Of a stretch of DNA of 44,693 nucleotides, positions 30,167 through 38,621 are shown one piece after another. The notes under the pieces are model-generated. The model made no database searches. It saw nothing but the letters and a program-made list of their open reading frames with translations, and was not told where the DNA came from. The position numbers and the translations under genes were made by a program. The DNA is from Janthinobacterium sp. GW456P (GTDB taxonomy: Bacteria > Pseudomonadota > Gammaproteobacteria > Burkholderiales > Burkholderiaceae_D), in the NCBI RefSeq assembly GCF_002127655.1, contig NZ_NEHB01000043.1, positions 1 through 44,693 of the forward strand, written 5' to 3'. Each line of letters begins with the position of its first letter. Position 1 is the first letter of the stretch.

Positions 30167-31206
30167 TGGCGGCCGCACCGCTGGCGGCGCTGCACCGCAA
30201 GCTGTTTGACGAAACGGACGGCGTCAAGTTTTCAAACTTGAAAGACCGGCTGCTGAAGAAGCATGCTGCCGACGAGCGGCAAGCCGTGCTCGCCATCCTG
30301 ACGGCATATGCGCGCGATGGGCAACTGTTGCACTGGCGCGCCTTTCTGATGAGCGATATCGTGCAATTGGCGGAAGCCAATGAACATACGGCATTTTTCG
30401 CCTGGGCATTGACGCAGCCCGAGCTGGCCTACCGGGCCGTCGACGGCATGCTGAAAAGCATAGGCAAGGATGCTTATGCGCCGCTGGTGGCGCTGGCCGA
30501 GTCCGGCGCCGCGCGCCTGGAAGTGCGGGCCAGGGCGATCAAGAGCCTGGCCGTCTTCAGCCGCCAGCCTTTCGACACGGGTTTGCCGCATGACCCCGGC
30601 CACTGGAAGCCCGACAGCCTCCCGCTAGCTGCCGTGCTGGCCTGGCAGCGCAATGGCTACCCGGATGGCGCAGGCCATGCGGCGCCCGCCACCCACGCGT
30701 CGCTCGATGATCCGCGCACGCCGCTGGAAAAAGCCGCCGCCAGGCTGGAGAAAAAACTGGCGGCCCGGCGCAGGAAAGAGCAGGACCTGGCGCAGCCATC
30801 GAACTGGCTGACCATCGCCAGCGCCGCCGACATGGCCGGCATCGCGCAGCGCTGGGCCTTGCCGGAGCAGTACCGGCGCTTCCTGGCCTGCTATTCGCCG
30901 CTCAGGGTGTTTATCGACAGCAAAGATTATTTCCAGGGCTTGAGCCTGTACGGCGCGGCCGGGCTGGTCAAGGCCCAGCACGGTTACGCATGGGATTCCG
31001 TCAGCGGCGCCGCCATCGCCGGCTGGCCGGAACAATACCTGGTGATCGCCGACGCGGGCGCCGATCCGTATTGCCTGGACCTGGGCACCATTGCCGGCGG
31101 CGATGCGCCCGTGTACACGGCTGAACACGGCATGGGCACATGGCGCTTCGAACGCCATGCGGACAGTTTCATCGATTTCCTCAACGAGATCGCGGCAGCG
31201 GCCTAG
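30166..31206 (+). CDS. SUKH (SMI1/KNR4)-domain protein
   Basis: This is a 346-residue protein without signal peptide. The N-terminal half (about 1-130) is helical and HEAT-like. A basic, coiled segment (about 180-210, LEKKLAARRRKEQD) joins it to a C-terminal SUKH domain (about 215-345). In that domain LPEQYRRFLACYSPLRVF, EQYLVIADAGADPYCLDLG and WRFERHADSFIDFLNEI follow the family pattern. SUKH proteins are common immunity proteins against nuclease and other polymorphic toxins, but they also occur alone. No toxin gene is beside it. The ATG overlaps the thyA stop (TGATG), so it is translated with thyA. Its stop overlaps that of the convergent receptor gene by two codons' bases. Confidence 0.78.
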   Translation: MAAAPLAALHRKLFDETDGVKFSNLKDRLLKKHAADERQAVLAILTAYARDGQLLHWRAFLMSDIVQLAEANEHTAFFAWALTQPELAYRAVDGMLKSIGKDAYAPLVALAESGAARLEVRARAIKSLAVFSRQPFDTGLPHDPGHWKPDSLPLAAVLAWQRNGYPDGAGHAAPATHASLDDPRTPLEKAAARLEKKLAARRRKEQDLAQPSNWLTIASAADMAGIAQRWALPEQYRRFLACYSPLRVFIDSKDYFQGLSLYGAAGLVKAQHGYAWDSVSGAAIAGWPEQYLVIADAGADPYCLDLGTIAGGDAPVYTAEHGMGTWRFERHADSFIDFLNEIAAAA

Positions 31207-33464
31207 CCTGCTTCGCCTCCCGGTCCGCCCGGGCCGGGGCCGCCTGGGCCGCCCGGCCCCCGTCCGCCCGGCGGACCGAAGTGCGGTTCCCGCCCGCCCT
31301 CTTTCGCCGCCGACGTGGCGCCGCCCAGGCGGTACGACAGTCCCACATAAATCATGCGTCCATCGAAGCGCCGCGTGCTCGTCTCGCGCAGGGACGCGCT
31401 GTTGATGACGGTTTCCATCTTGTTGCTGCTGAACACATCGGTCACATTCATGACCAGGCTCAATTGCGGCGTCACCGTGTGGCGCCAGCTCATATTCAAG
31501 GTGTTGTTCGGCGAGCGGTAGCCCTGTCCCGACAGCATCTTGCCTTGCATTTGCAGGGCCAGTTGCAGCTGGTTGGCGGGATTGATCTGGTAATTGAGGC
31601 GCGCGCGGCCGCTCAGGGCATTCGCCGTGCGCGTGCTGCGGTTGCCCAGGTCGTCGGAACTGGTTTGCTGGCTGCGCGCCAGGTTGCCGCTCGTGTTCAG
31701 GGTCAGCGATGGCGTCAGCTTGCCGCTGACGCTGAACTCCAGGCCGCTCGAATGGCTGCCCGCGCCGTTTTCGCGCGTCGTCAGCAGCACGTTGTCGCTA
31801 ATAAAGTAGCGGTAATCGACGATGGCGTCCGTGTCGCGGCGGTGGTAGCCGCGCAAGCTGCTTTCCAGGCCAAACAATTTCGTTTCATAGCCGATCTCGA
31901 ACGAATCCGTCTGCGTGGGTTTCAGCTTCGGGTTGCCGGCCGACACATTGAACTCATCGCGGTAGATCACGTACGGGTTCAGGTCGCCCGCGCTCGGGCG
32001 GCGCAGGCGGTGCGCATAGCTGAAGCGCAGATTGCTCTCGTCGCTGACCTTATACGTGGCAAACAGGCTGGGAATGTAGTTGACGTAGTTGTTGCCGGCC
32101 TCGACGCCGCTGGTGATCTGGCGCACGGTCAAGTCCGTGTATTCGGCGCGCAAGCCGGCCAGGGCGCCCCAGCGCTCGCTCAGGCGCATCTGGTAGGAGC
32201 CGTACAGCGCGATGGTGCGTTCGTCGAGCTCGAAACGGTTGCTGCGCATGGGGTTGACGGTCTCCAGCAGGCTGGCCGGGTTGATGTCCGTGTACAGGGT
32301 GTCGAAGCTGCTCCTGTTGTCGGCCACCTTGTAACCGAGCTTGGCCATGCCGCCCGCCAGCGGACGCTCATAGTCGCCGCTGAAGTCGACGATGCGGTTG
32401 CCCGTCTCGCTGTGCTGGCGTGCGCGGCTGTCATAGGCGTTCACGGGCGCGACCGCGTAGGTATTCGCGTAATCGCTATCGCTCTCGTTGGTCGACGACG
32501 ACACGCGCAAGTCGATTTTCAGGGTTTCGCCCGGCAACTCGCCCTTGTGGTCGTAGCGTGCGCCCCAGCTGTAGTTGCGGCTGTCGCCGTTGCGCACGGT
32601 GCTGCGCACATAGTCGCCTATCGTGCTGCCCGTGCTGTCGCCATTGAGGTAGCGGTCGAGCGAGCGCTGGTCGTTGCTGCGCCCGTTATACGACACGCTG
32701 GCGGCCAGGGTGTCATTCGCGTTCAGGTTGTAATTGACGGTGCCATGCAAGCCCAGCGAGTCGTTCAAGCCGTTGCTGGTGGACTGCTGGCTGCTGGGAG
32801 CAAAAGCGCCGGTACCGCGCTCCAGGCGCTCGCGGCTGACCTCGGCCACGGAATTGCGGCCGTCATGGCGCACATTGATGCCACCCTGGTAGCCCCACGG
32901 CCCTTCGTTATAGCTGCCGGAGACGGAGCTGTTGTAGCGCCCGGCGATGCCCACATTCGCGTTGACGGTGGCAAAACCGCCCGGCTTGCGGTTGCGCCGC
33001 ATCACCAGATTCAGGATCGGGCCGCCACCGGCTTCGTTGCCGAACTGGGCGCCGGGATTGTTGATCACTTCCACCGATTCGATATCGTCTGCCGCCATGG
33101 CGTTCAGGGTGGCGCCGCGCGAATCGCCCTGCAGCATGGCCGACGGCTTGCCGTCGATCAATATCTGCACATTGCTGCTGCCGCGCAGGGACACGGAACC
33201 ATCGGGATCGACGGCCACCGACGGCACATTGTTCAAGGCATCGGCCGCCGTGCCATTGGTGCTGCCCACGTCGGATTTGACATCGTAGACTTGACGGTCG
33301 ATGCGGCCCGTCGGACGTTCTGCCGTCACGCTGACGGACGGCGGAGATTCGGCGGCCGGGGCCGGCTTGACGACGGTATCGCCGGTGACGGTTTGCGCCT
33401 GGACGGCGGCGCCGGAGACGAGCAGGCTGCCGCCCGCCAGGCAATGGAAAAGAAGTTTATGCAT
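31203..33464 (-). CDS. TonB-dependent outer-membrane receptor with glycine/proline-rich C-terminal tail
   Basis: This 753-residue receptor has a signal peptide (HKLLFHCLAGGSLLVSGAAVQAQ). A TonB-box-like stretch (SVSVTAERP) and a plug domain follow (about 50-170, VYDVKSDVGSTNGTAADALNNVPSVAVDPDGSVSLRG..., then MLQGDSRGATLNAMAADDIESVEVINNPGAQFG). The barrel is of the OMP_b-brl_3 type. The last strand (MIYVGLSYRL) is followed by 40 residues rich in Gly and Pro, which is unusual. A Fur-box-like site 92 bp upstream suggests iron control. The substrate is unknown, and there are no siderophore genes nearby. The stop codon overlaps that of the convergent SUKH gene. Confidence 0.92.
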   Translation of the reverse strand: MHKLLFHCLAGGSLLVSGAAVQAQTVTGDTVVKPAPAAESPPSVSVTAERPTGRIDRQVYDVKSDVGSTNGTAADALNNVPSVAVDPDGSVSLRGSSNVQILIDGKPSAMLQGDSRGATLNAMAADDIESVEVINNPGAQFGNEAGGGPILNLVMRRNRKPGGFATVNANVGIAGRYNSSVSGSYNEGPWGYQGGINVRHDGRNSVAEVSRERLERGTGAFAPSSQQSTSNGLNDSLGLHGTVNYNLNANDTLAASVSYNGRSNDQRSLDRYLNGDSTGSTIGDYVRSTVRNGDSRNYSWGARYDHKGELPGETLKIDLRVSSSTNESDSDYANTYAVAPVNAYDSRARQHSETGNRIVDFSGDYERPLAGGMAKLGYKVADNRSSFDTLYTDINPASLLETVNPMRSNRFELDERTIALYGSYQMRLSERWGALAGLRAEYTDLTVRQITSGVEAGNNYVNYIPSLFATYKVSDESNLRFSYAHRLRRPSAGDLNPYVIYRDEFNVSAGNPKLKPTQTDSFEIGYETKLFGLESSLRGYHRRDTDAIVDYRYFISDNVLLTTRENGAGSHSSGLEFSVSGKLTPSLTLNTSGNLARSQQTSSDDLGNRSTRTANALSGRARLNYQINPANQLQLALQMQGKMLSGQGYRSPNNTLNMSWRHTVTPQLSLVMNVTDVFSSNKMETVINSASLRETSTRRFDGRMIYVGLSYRLGGATSAAKEGGREPHFGPPGGRGPGGPGGPGPGGPGGEAG

Positions 33465-33555
33465 TTGGCTAAAATAATCGAGACGCTACGGATGAGGCAC
33501 TACGCCGCAGCGTGAGAGCACATTCCAAGCATGCCACGATTGCAAGCAGCAAAGC

Positions 33556-33576
33556 AAATGCGAACCATTGTTATTT
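33556..33576. promoter_or_regulatory. Fur-box-like site upstream of the TonB-dependent receptor
   Basis: The 21 bp from 33556 to 33576 begin AAATGCGAACCATT and end TTATTT. This is close to the AAATGCGAATCATT...ATTT form of proteobacterial Fur boxes and has imperfect dyad symmetry. It lies 92-112 bp before the receptor ATG (minus strand). The gap 33465-33647 holds no gene; it also has a perfect palindrome GGCCGTACGGCC at 33606-33617. Confidence 0.5.
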
Positions 33577-33647
33577 ACTTCAATTTACAAATCTCCGGCA
33601 CTTGTGGCCGTACGGCCTCATCCGATGAGCTTTGCGCTATCTTGACG

Positions 33648-34988
33648 TTAGCTCAGCAAGCCCTTGCCGCGCGCCAGTGTCAGCCAGCCCGGATATTCCG
33701 TCATCAATAAGTCATACAGTTCCGCATCGCTGTGCTCGTCGGGCGAGCTGACGGAAAAATAATTGGCGTTATCGACCAGACGGCCCTGCAATTCGTCGAG
33801 CTTTTCCAGGAACGGGAAGTCGGAATCGGCAAAGGCGGCGAGGAACTTGCTTTTCGATTTGCGTCCCTTGCCGATGCCCATGAATTGCCAGAAGATGGGC
33901 TCGTTACTGGCCCAGCGCAATTGTTTTTCCGTCGTCGCCTGGTCGCTGGTGCCGCCATCGGTGACGAACATCACGTACACGGGCAACTCGGCAGCGACGG
34001 GGCGCGTGCGCTCGCCGCCGGCCTTGTCCGGGAAATAAAACGCGCGGATCGCCTGCATGGCGGCGCCGTAACGCGTGTCGCCCTCGAGCGGATGGCGCTG
34101 TATGGCCTGGCCCACATAGGTATTGCAGTTGCTCAAGGCCATCGGTGCCGGATGGTGGACATTCTTGCCGAACAGGAAAACGTCGATCTCGCCATCGTCG
34201 TCGAACTTGCAGCCCAGGGCCAGGATGCGCTCGGCAAAGCGCTGCACCAGCCCCTCTTTATATAACCGTCCCATGGAGCCGGAAATATCGAGGCACAGGC
34301 AGACCTTGGCCCGATGGTCGGACAGGCCCACTTTTTGCAGCGACACGCCCGCCTGCTTGACCAGGCTCACCAGTTGCGGCGCCTCGCGTTCGACGCGCTT
34401 TTCCAGGTTGATCTTCGCCTGCTGGATGGCCGAAGCGGCCGAAGCCGCCGGCTTGGCAGGCGCGGCCTGGTCGACTTCGCCGCCAAAGTGGCGCACCAGC
34501 GCATCGAGTCCGCCATTGAAGCCCTGGCCCACGGCCATGCAGCGCCAGCCGCCATCCTTGCGGTAAATTTCCGCCAGCATGACGGCTTTTTCCTGTGCGA
34601 AATCACTGCCCGCAAACGCGAAGCGGGCCAGTTCGCGTCCGCCCGCCTGCAGGCGCACATGGCCAGCTTGCAGCTGCGACATCACGCCGCCGCCATCAAT
34701 CGACGCCGTCACGACGAGACGGTCCACGCTGGCCGGCAGGCGCGCCAACTGCAAGGCGAACGCGGCCATGTCGCCACCGCTGCCGGCGCGCGCTTCCACG
34801 CCGCCGCACGGCGTGCGCGGCTGGTTGAAAAAAGTCATGTAGCGCTCGTCGGACAGCTTGCCGGCCGCATCGAGGCCGAAACAGGCCACGTCGAGCGCCA
34901 GGCCCAGCGCGGCGACGCCGATGTCCAGCACGCCGTCGGGAACGAGATTGGCCAGCGGCAAGCGCTGACCTTTGGACAAGGTTTCCAT
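33648..34988 (-). CDS. TerD-domain plus vWA (TerF-like) protein
   Basis: This is a 446-residue cytoplasmic protein of the tellurium-resistance/stress family. An N-terminal TerD-like domain (about 5-175; VACFGLDAAGKLSDERYMTFFNQPRTPCGG, then YRKDGGWRCMAVGQGFNGGLDALVRHFGG) is followed by an Ala-rich linker. A von Willebrand A domain comes next (about 225-440), with the metal site DISGS and VTDGGTSD. TerF-type vWA proteins act with TerD-family calcium-binding proteins in a membrane-linked stress complex. The ATG has an AGGAGG site that overlaps the stop codon of the preceding TerA-like gene, so the two are coupled. No terC or terB gene is in the window. Confidence 0.9.
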   Translation of the reverse strand: METLSKGQRLPLANLVPDGVLDIGVAALGLALDVACFGLDAAGKLSDERYMTFFNQPRTPCGGVEARAGSGGDMAAFALQLARLPASVDRLVVTASIDGGGVMSQLQAGHVRLQAGGRELARFAFAGSDFAQEKAVMLAEIYRKDGGWRCMAVGQGFNGGLDALVRHFGGEVDQAAPAKPAASAASAIQQAKINLEKRVEREAPQLVSLVKQAGVSLQKVGLSDHRAKVCLCLDISGSMGRLYKEGLVQRFAERILALGCKFDDDGEIDVFLFGKNVHHPAPMALSNCNTYVGQAIQRHPLEGDTRYGAAMQAIRAFYFPDKAGGERTRPVAAELPVYVMFVTDGGTSDQATTEKQLRWASNEPIFWQFMGIGKGRKSKSKFLAAFADSDFPFLEKLDELQGRLVDNANYFSVSSPDEHSDAELYDLLMTEYPGWLTLARGKGLLS

Positions 34989-34997
34989 CAGTGCCTC

Positions 34998-36251
34998 CTA
35001 GGCGATATAGCGGCGTGGATTGTCCGCATTGCAATCATCTTCATCTTCCTTGTCCTCGCCCTTGAAGACGACGGGACCGTTGAAGGCCAGCTGCAGGTGC
35101 TCGCCCTGCCAGCTCAGCCACGGCGTCGCTTCGCTGCCCGGCTCCGACGTCTTGCCGGACGGTTCAAGGATGATGCTGTCGGGCGTGACGCGCGCCATGC
35201 CGATCACATAGGTGTAGACGGTATCGTCGTCGGCCGCCTTGGACAAACGGAAATCGAAATCGCACTCGACGACCTGCTGGCCATACTGCATGACCATCTT
35301 CGGCCGCATGGACGCCACCGACACGGCGCCATTGGCCAGCGCCGAATACACGCTGAAGACGAGGCCCACCGTGCCGCCGTAATGTTGCGCCAGCGCAGGA
35401 TTGACTTCCACCGTTTCCGTGGATGGCTCCTTGCCCGATGCGCCCGCCACGTCGCCCAGGTGGCGCACGAAAGGCATGCTGTCGAAGTTCCCGGCCGCAT
35501 CGGGCGCCTGGATGAAGCGCATCTGGCCATTCGGCAAGAGGATGCCGACTCTTAAATCGAGGTCGTCGTTATCGTCGTCGCCATCGCCGTTATCGACCCA
35601 GGTGGCCTTGACGGTCAGTTTGCCCGGCGCGCCCGCGCCCTTTTCCAGCGACACCTTGTGCGTCTGCCCCGCCTTGGTCAGCGAAATTTTCGACAAGGAA
35701 ATCTTGGGCGGCGGCGCCGGTTCCGCTGCCGCCGGCGCCACTTCGCCGCCGAAATGCGCGACCAGTGCGTCCAGGCCGCCGTTAAAACCCTGGCCCACGG
35801 CCATGAAGCGCCAGCCCCCGTCCTTGCGGTAGAACTCGCCCAGCATGACGGCTTTTTCTTGCGCAAAATCAGCACCCGCATAGGTGTAGCGGGCCAATTC
35901 TCTCCCGCCGTCGAGCAGCCGCAGGTAGCCGCTGCCCAGCTGCGCCATGGTGGCCGCGCCATCGATGGCGGCCGTGACGACCAGGCGCTCGATGGACGCA
36001 GGCAAGCGGTCCAGCTGGTAGCTGAAGCCGGCCGCATCGCCGGACGGCGCCGCCGCTTCCACGCCGCCGCACGGCGTGCGCGGCTGGTTGAAGAACGTCA
36101 TGTAGCGGTCATCGGACAATTTACCGGCGGCATCGAGGCCGAAACACGCGAAATCGAGCGGCACGCCGGCACTGGCGAGGCCCAGTTGCACGACGTTGCC
36201 CGTGATGAGGCCGGACAGCGCCAGGCGCTGCCCCTTGATCAGGTTTTCCAT
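34998..36251 (-). CDS. TerD-domain plus TerA-like protein
   Basis: This is a 417-residue protein. Its N-terminal TerD-like domain (about 1-175) is nearly identical in places to that of the next gene (FACFGLDAAGKLSDDRYMTFFNQPRTPCGG). It is joined to a TerA-type domain (about 185-395) with the calcium-binding-like acidic stretch DNGDGDDDNDDLDLRVGILLPNG and the IQAPDAAGNFDSMPFV region. The C-terminus is very acidic (KGEDKEDEDD). The ATG at 36251 gives a start parallel to that of the paralog (MENLIKGQRLAL against METLSKGQRLPL); the frame could extend to 36320. There is no strong ribosome site. It is the middle gene of the ter operon. Confidence 0.88.
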   Translation of the reverse strand: MENLIKGQRLALSGLITGNVVQLGLASAGVPLDFACFGLDAAGKLSDDRYMTFFNQPRTPCGGVEAAAPSGDAAGFSYQLDRLPASIERLVVTAAIDGAATMAQLGSGYLRLLDGGRELARYTYAGADFAQEKAVMLGEFYRKDGGWRFMAVGQGFNGGLDALVAHFGGEVAPAAAEPAPPPKISLSKISLTKAGQTHKVSLEKGAGAPGKLTVKATWVDNGDGDDDNDDLDLRVGILLPNGQMRFIQAPDAAGNFDSMPFVRHLGDVAGASGKEPSTETVEVNPALAQHYGGTVGLVFSVYSALANGAVSVASMRPKMVMQYGQQVVECDFDFRLSKAADDDTVYTYVIGMARVTPDSIILEPSGKTSEPGSEATPWLSWQGEHLQLAFNGPVVFKGEDKEDEDDCNADNPRRYIA

Positions 36252-36327
36252 GGGATCAGGTAGAAAAGAAGGGGATACAGAACCGGGCAGCGACGCCACC
36301 CGGTACATTGACGCAAACAATTACTTT

Positions 36328-36903
36328 TTATGCATTAATTCCGAACGAGCGTGCCAGAGGACCCAGGCCGCCTTTGAAACCCTGGCCGATGGCCTTGAAT
36401 TTCCATTCGCTGCCGGCGCGGTAGATTTCGCCGAAGATCATGGCCGCTTCCGTCGAGCCGTCTTCCGACAGGTCGTAGCGGGCGATTTCCGCGCCGTTGT
36501 CGCCGTTCAGGCAGCGGATATAGGCCTTGCCTACCATGCCGAAGTTTTGCTTGCGGTTTTCCGCGTCATGGATGGTGACGGCCACGGCGATCTTGTCGAT
36601 GTCGGCCGGCACGTTGGCCAAGTCGACGGCCACTTTTTCGTCATCGCCATCGCCGCCGCCCGTCGTGTTGTCGCCCGCGTGGACGATGGAGCCGTCGGCC
36701 GACTTCAGGTTGTTGTAGAAAATGAAATCGGCATCGGAACGGGCCTTGCCATCCGTTTTCAGCAGGAAGGCGCTGCCGTCCAGGTCGAAAGCGGCGCCAT
36801 CGGTGGCGCGCGGGTCCCAGCCCAGGCCAATCACGATTTTCTTCAAGCCAGGAGCTTCCTTGCTCAGGTTGACATTGCCGCCTTTTTGCAAACTGATCGC
36901 CAT
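36328..36903 (-). CDS. TerD/TerE-family stress protein
   Basis: This 191-residue protein is a full-length single-domain TerD/TerE. It has the [36 protein letters not shown] start, the calcium-site sequence [11 protein letters not shown], the [26 protein letters not shown] loop and [13 protein letters not shown]. These proteins bind calcium and are tied to tellurite, phage and general stress resistance. The ATG at 36903 follows AAAGGGAAA. It is the first gene of the ter cluster, followed after 76 bp by the TerA-like gene. The 206 bp gap upstream (36904-37109), shared with the divergent hydrolase, has the operon promoter but no clear boxes. Confidence 0.95.
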   Translation of the reverse strand: MAISLQKGGNVNLSKEAPGLKKIVIGLGWDPRATDGAAFDLDGSAFLLKTDGKARSDADFIFYNNLKSADGSIVHAGDNTTGGGDGDDEKVAVDLANVPADIDKIAVAVTIHDAENRKQNFGMVGKAYIRCLNGDNGAEIARYDLSEDGSTEAAMIFGEIYRAGSEWKFKAIGQGFKGGLGPLARSFGINA

Positions 36904-37109
36904 GGTATTTCCCTTTGTTTAATGAGTGGGTTGCATTCGGTGTTTCAGGTCACCTCGCCGGTACCCGGCTTGATGAGCCATGAGCCTACCATAAAGTGCC
37001 TGCTTGTCAGCCGCGCACTATTGAAAATAATGCTATAGGGAAAATACCATACCGCTGCCCCGATGCGCAAAATGACGGATAATGCCGCTCGACGAAAATT
37101 TTCACCCTC

Positions 37110-37901
37110 ATGAGCGACTTGATCCCGGGATTGTCCTTGAACAAGATACAACTCGACTGCATCCCCGGCACCTTGTGCGACGAACGCCTGTGGTCGCGCC
37201 TGGCGCCTGCCCTGGGCCGCGCCTTTGATCTACGCCACGTGCACCTGCACCAGGCGCGCACGCGCCAGCAGATGCAATCGATGATCGCCAGCCACAGTGC
37301 GCCCCAAGCCCATTTGGTGGGCTTTTCGCTGGGCGCCTACCTGGCGCTCGAACACGCGCTGGCACAGCCGCGGCGCGTGCAATCCTTGACGTTGATCGCC
37401 AATTCCGCCAAGGGTTTGCTGCCGGCCGAAATCGAAGCGCGCCAGCGCATCGTCGCCATGCTGGAGCGCAACGCCTATACGGGCATCACGCGCCAGCGCC
37501 TGCGCGAACTGCTGCACCCGTCGCACCTGGACGATATCGCCATCACGGGCCTGATCCAGCAAATGGGCCTGGACCTGGGCAAGGACGTGTTGCTGGCGCA
37601 ATTCATCACCACGATAGCCCGCCCCGACCTGATGGAACGCTTGCCGGAGCTCGATTTCCCCGTGCTGATCGTGGGCGCCGAAGACGACAAGCTCGTCAAC
37701 CCCGACGATTTGCGCGCCATGGCGGCCCGCCTGCCGCAAGCCACCCTGCACATACTGAAAGAGAACACGGGCCACATGATTCCGCTGGAAGCGCCGGGTC
37801 CGCTGGCCGACGCCATGCGTGCGCATCTGGAGGCTGCCGGCGATTTCAACGATAATGACGGGCATCGGGCCCCGCCCCCACCTTTTTCACAGAACCAATG
37901 A
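37110..37901 (+). CDS. Alpha/beta hydrolase upstream of folA
   Basis: This 263-residue alpha/beta-hydrolase has the nucleophile elbow GFSLGA (Ser73). The acid is expected in VGAEDDKLVNPDDL, and the His is in NTGHMIPLEAPGPLADAM. The first part, IPGTLCDERLWSRLAPAL, replaces the usual HG oxyanion motif, as in the MhpC-like esterase group. The last 20 residues (NDNDGHRAPPPPFSQNQ) are a disordered tail. The substrate is unknown. The stop overlaps the folA start (ATGA at 37898), so the genes are coupled. GATAAT near 37077 is a possible -10 for the pair. Confidence 0.9.
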   Translation: MSDLIPGLSLNKIQLDCIPGTLCDERLWSRLAPALGRAFDLRHVHLHQARTRQQMQSMIASHSAPQAHLVGFSLGAYLALEHALAQPRRVQSLTLIANSAKGLLPAEIEARQRIVAMLERNAYTGITRQRLRELLHPSHLDDIAITGLIQQMGLDLGKDVLLAQFITTIARPDLMERLPELDFPVLIVGAEDDKLVNPDDLRAMAARLPQATLHILKENTGHMIPLEAPGPLADAMRAHLEAAGDFNDNDGHRAPPPPFSQNQ

Positions 37902-38383
37902 GCCATTTGACCATCATCGTCGCCACCGACCAGCAAGGCGGCATCGGCATCAACAACACCTTGCCGTGGAAGTTGCCGGAAGACCTCGCGCATTTCAAGC
38001 GTTTGACGACGGGCCACCCCATCCTCATGGGCCGCAAGACCTTCGATTCCATCGGCCGCCCGCTGCCGAACCGCCGCAACATCGTCATCACGCGCAATGC
38101 CGACTGGCGCCATGAGGGCGTGGAAGCGGTGCCATCGGTGGAAGCGGCCATCGCCCTGCTCGATGGCGCCGAAGGCTATGTCATCGGCGGCGCCGAAATT
38201 TACCGGCAGTCACTGGCCCTGGCCCAGCGTTTAGTCATCACGGAAATCGGCCAGACCTTTGATTGCGACGCGTTTTTCCCTGCCGTGGACCATGCCATGT
38301 GGCAAGAAACCGCGCGCGAGGCCCATGTTTCGGAGAAATCCGGCCTGCCTTACGCCTTTGTCACGCTGGAACGCAAAGCCTGA
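37898..38383 (+). CDS. folA: Dihydrofolate reductase
   Basis: This 161-residue enzyme reduces dihydrofolate to tetrahydrofolate with NADPH, restoring the cofactor consumed by ThyA. The start MSHLTIIVATDQQGGIGINNTLPWKLPEDLAHFK holds the folate-binding Asp of the PEDLAHF motif. The NADPH contacts are in LMGRKTFDSIGRPLPNRRNIVITRN, and YVIGGAEIYRQSL and FDCDAFFP are typical. It is coupled to the hydrolase upstream. thyA lies about 7.7 kb upstream in the same direction instead of beside it. Confidence 0.97.
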   Translation: MSHLTIIVATDQQGGIGINNTLPWKLPEDLAHFKRLTTGHPILMGRKTFDSIGRPLPNRRNIVITRNADWRHEGVEAVPSVEAAIALLDGAEGYVIGGAEIYRQSLALAQRLVITEIGQTFDCDAFFPAVDHAMWQETAREAHVSEKSGLPYAFVTLERKA

Positions 38384-38573
38384 TAAGGTGATGTTGATAG
38401 CCAGAATGTTGCTGTAATACCCCTGTCACACCCATGCGTCACGCTAGCGTACGATTGTGACGCTTTGGTGCGATATTTTTTTCCCGCAGACGCCGCATTT
38501 CTGCGAGAATCCCGTTCTTATTTTTTTTCTGCGGCTGCCGGGTTGTACCACCGCCTGACCGTCGCGCCCTAGT

Positions 38574-38611
38574 CCGCCCCTTCACATCTGTCAGGGGCGG
38601 CTTGCTTTTTT
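38574..38611 (+). promoter_or_regulatory. Terminator-like hairpin directly before the decarboxylase ribosome site
   Basis: An 8 bp perfect stem CCGCCCCT/AGGGGCGG (38574-38581 with 38593-38600) is followed by CTTGCTTTTTT (T-run 38606-38611). The next bases are the GGAG Shine-Dalgarno (38612-38615) and the ATG at 38622. If RNA polymerase starts upstream, this could end transcription within the leader, so it looks like an attenuator. It may simply be the terminator of the folA transcript. The rest of the gap 38384-38573 has further stems (CCGCAGA 38484-38490 with TCTGCGG 38528-38534) and no gene. Confidence 0.55.
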
Positions 38612-38621
38612 GGAGACATGC

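Noticed and set aside
31140..33515. 791-residue open frame opposite the TonB-dependent receptor
   Set aside because: Ala/Val/Arg-rich translation without motifs; the opposite strand holds a complete receptor with signal peptide and plug.
33648..36903. ter cluster as part of a prophage or plasmid island
   Set aside because: No integrase, attachment repeat or phage gene is seen at its ends, and base composition matches the neighbours.
38436..38463. GCGTCAC/GTGACGC stem after folA as its terminator
   Set aside because: The 7 bp stem is not directly followed by a T-run (13 other bases come first), so support is weak.
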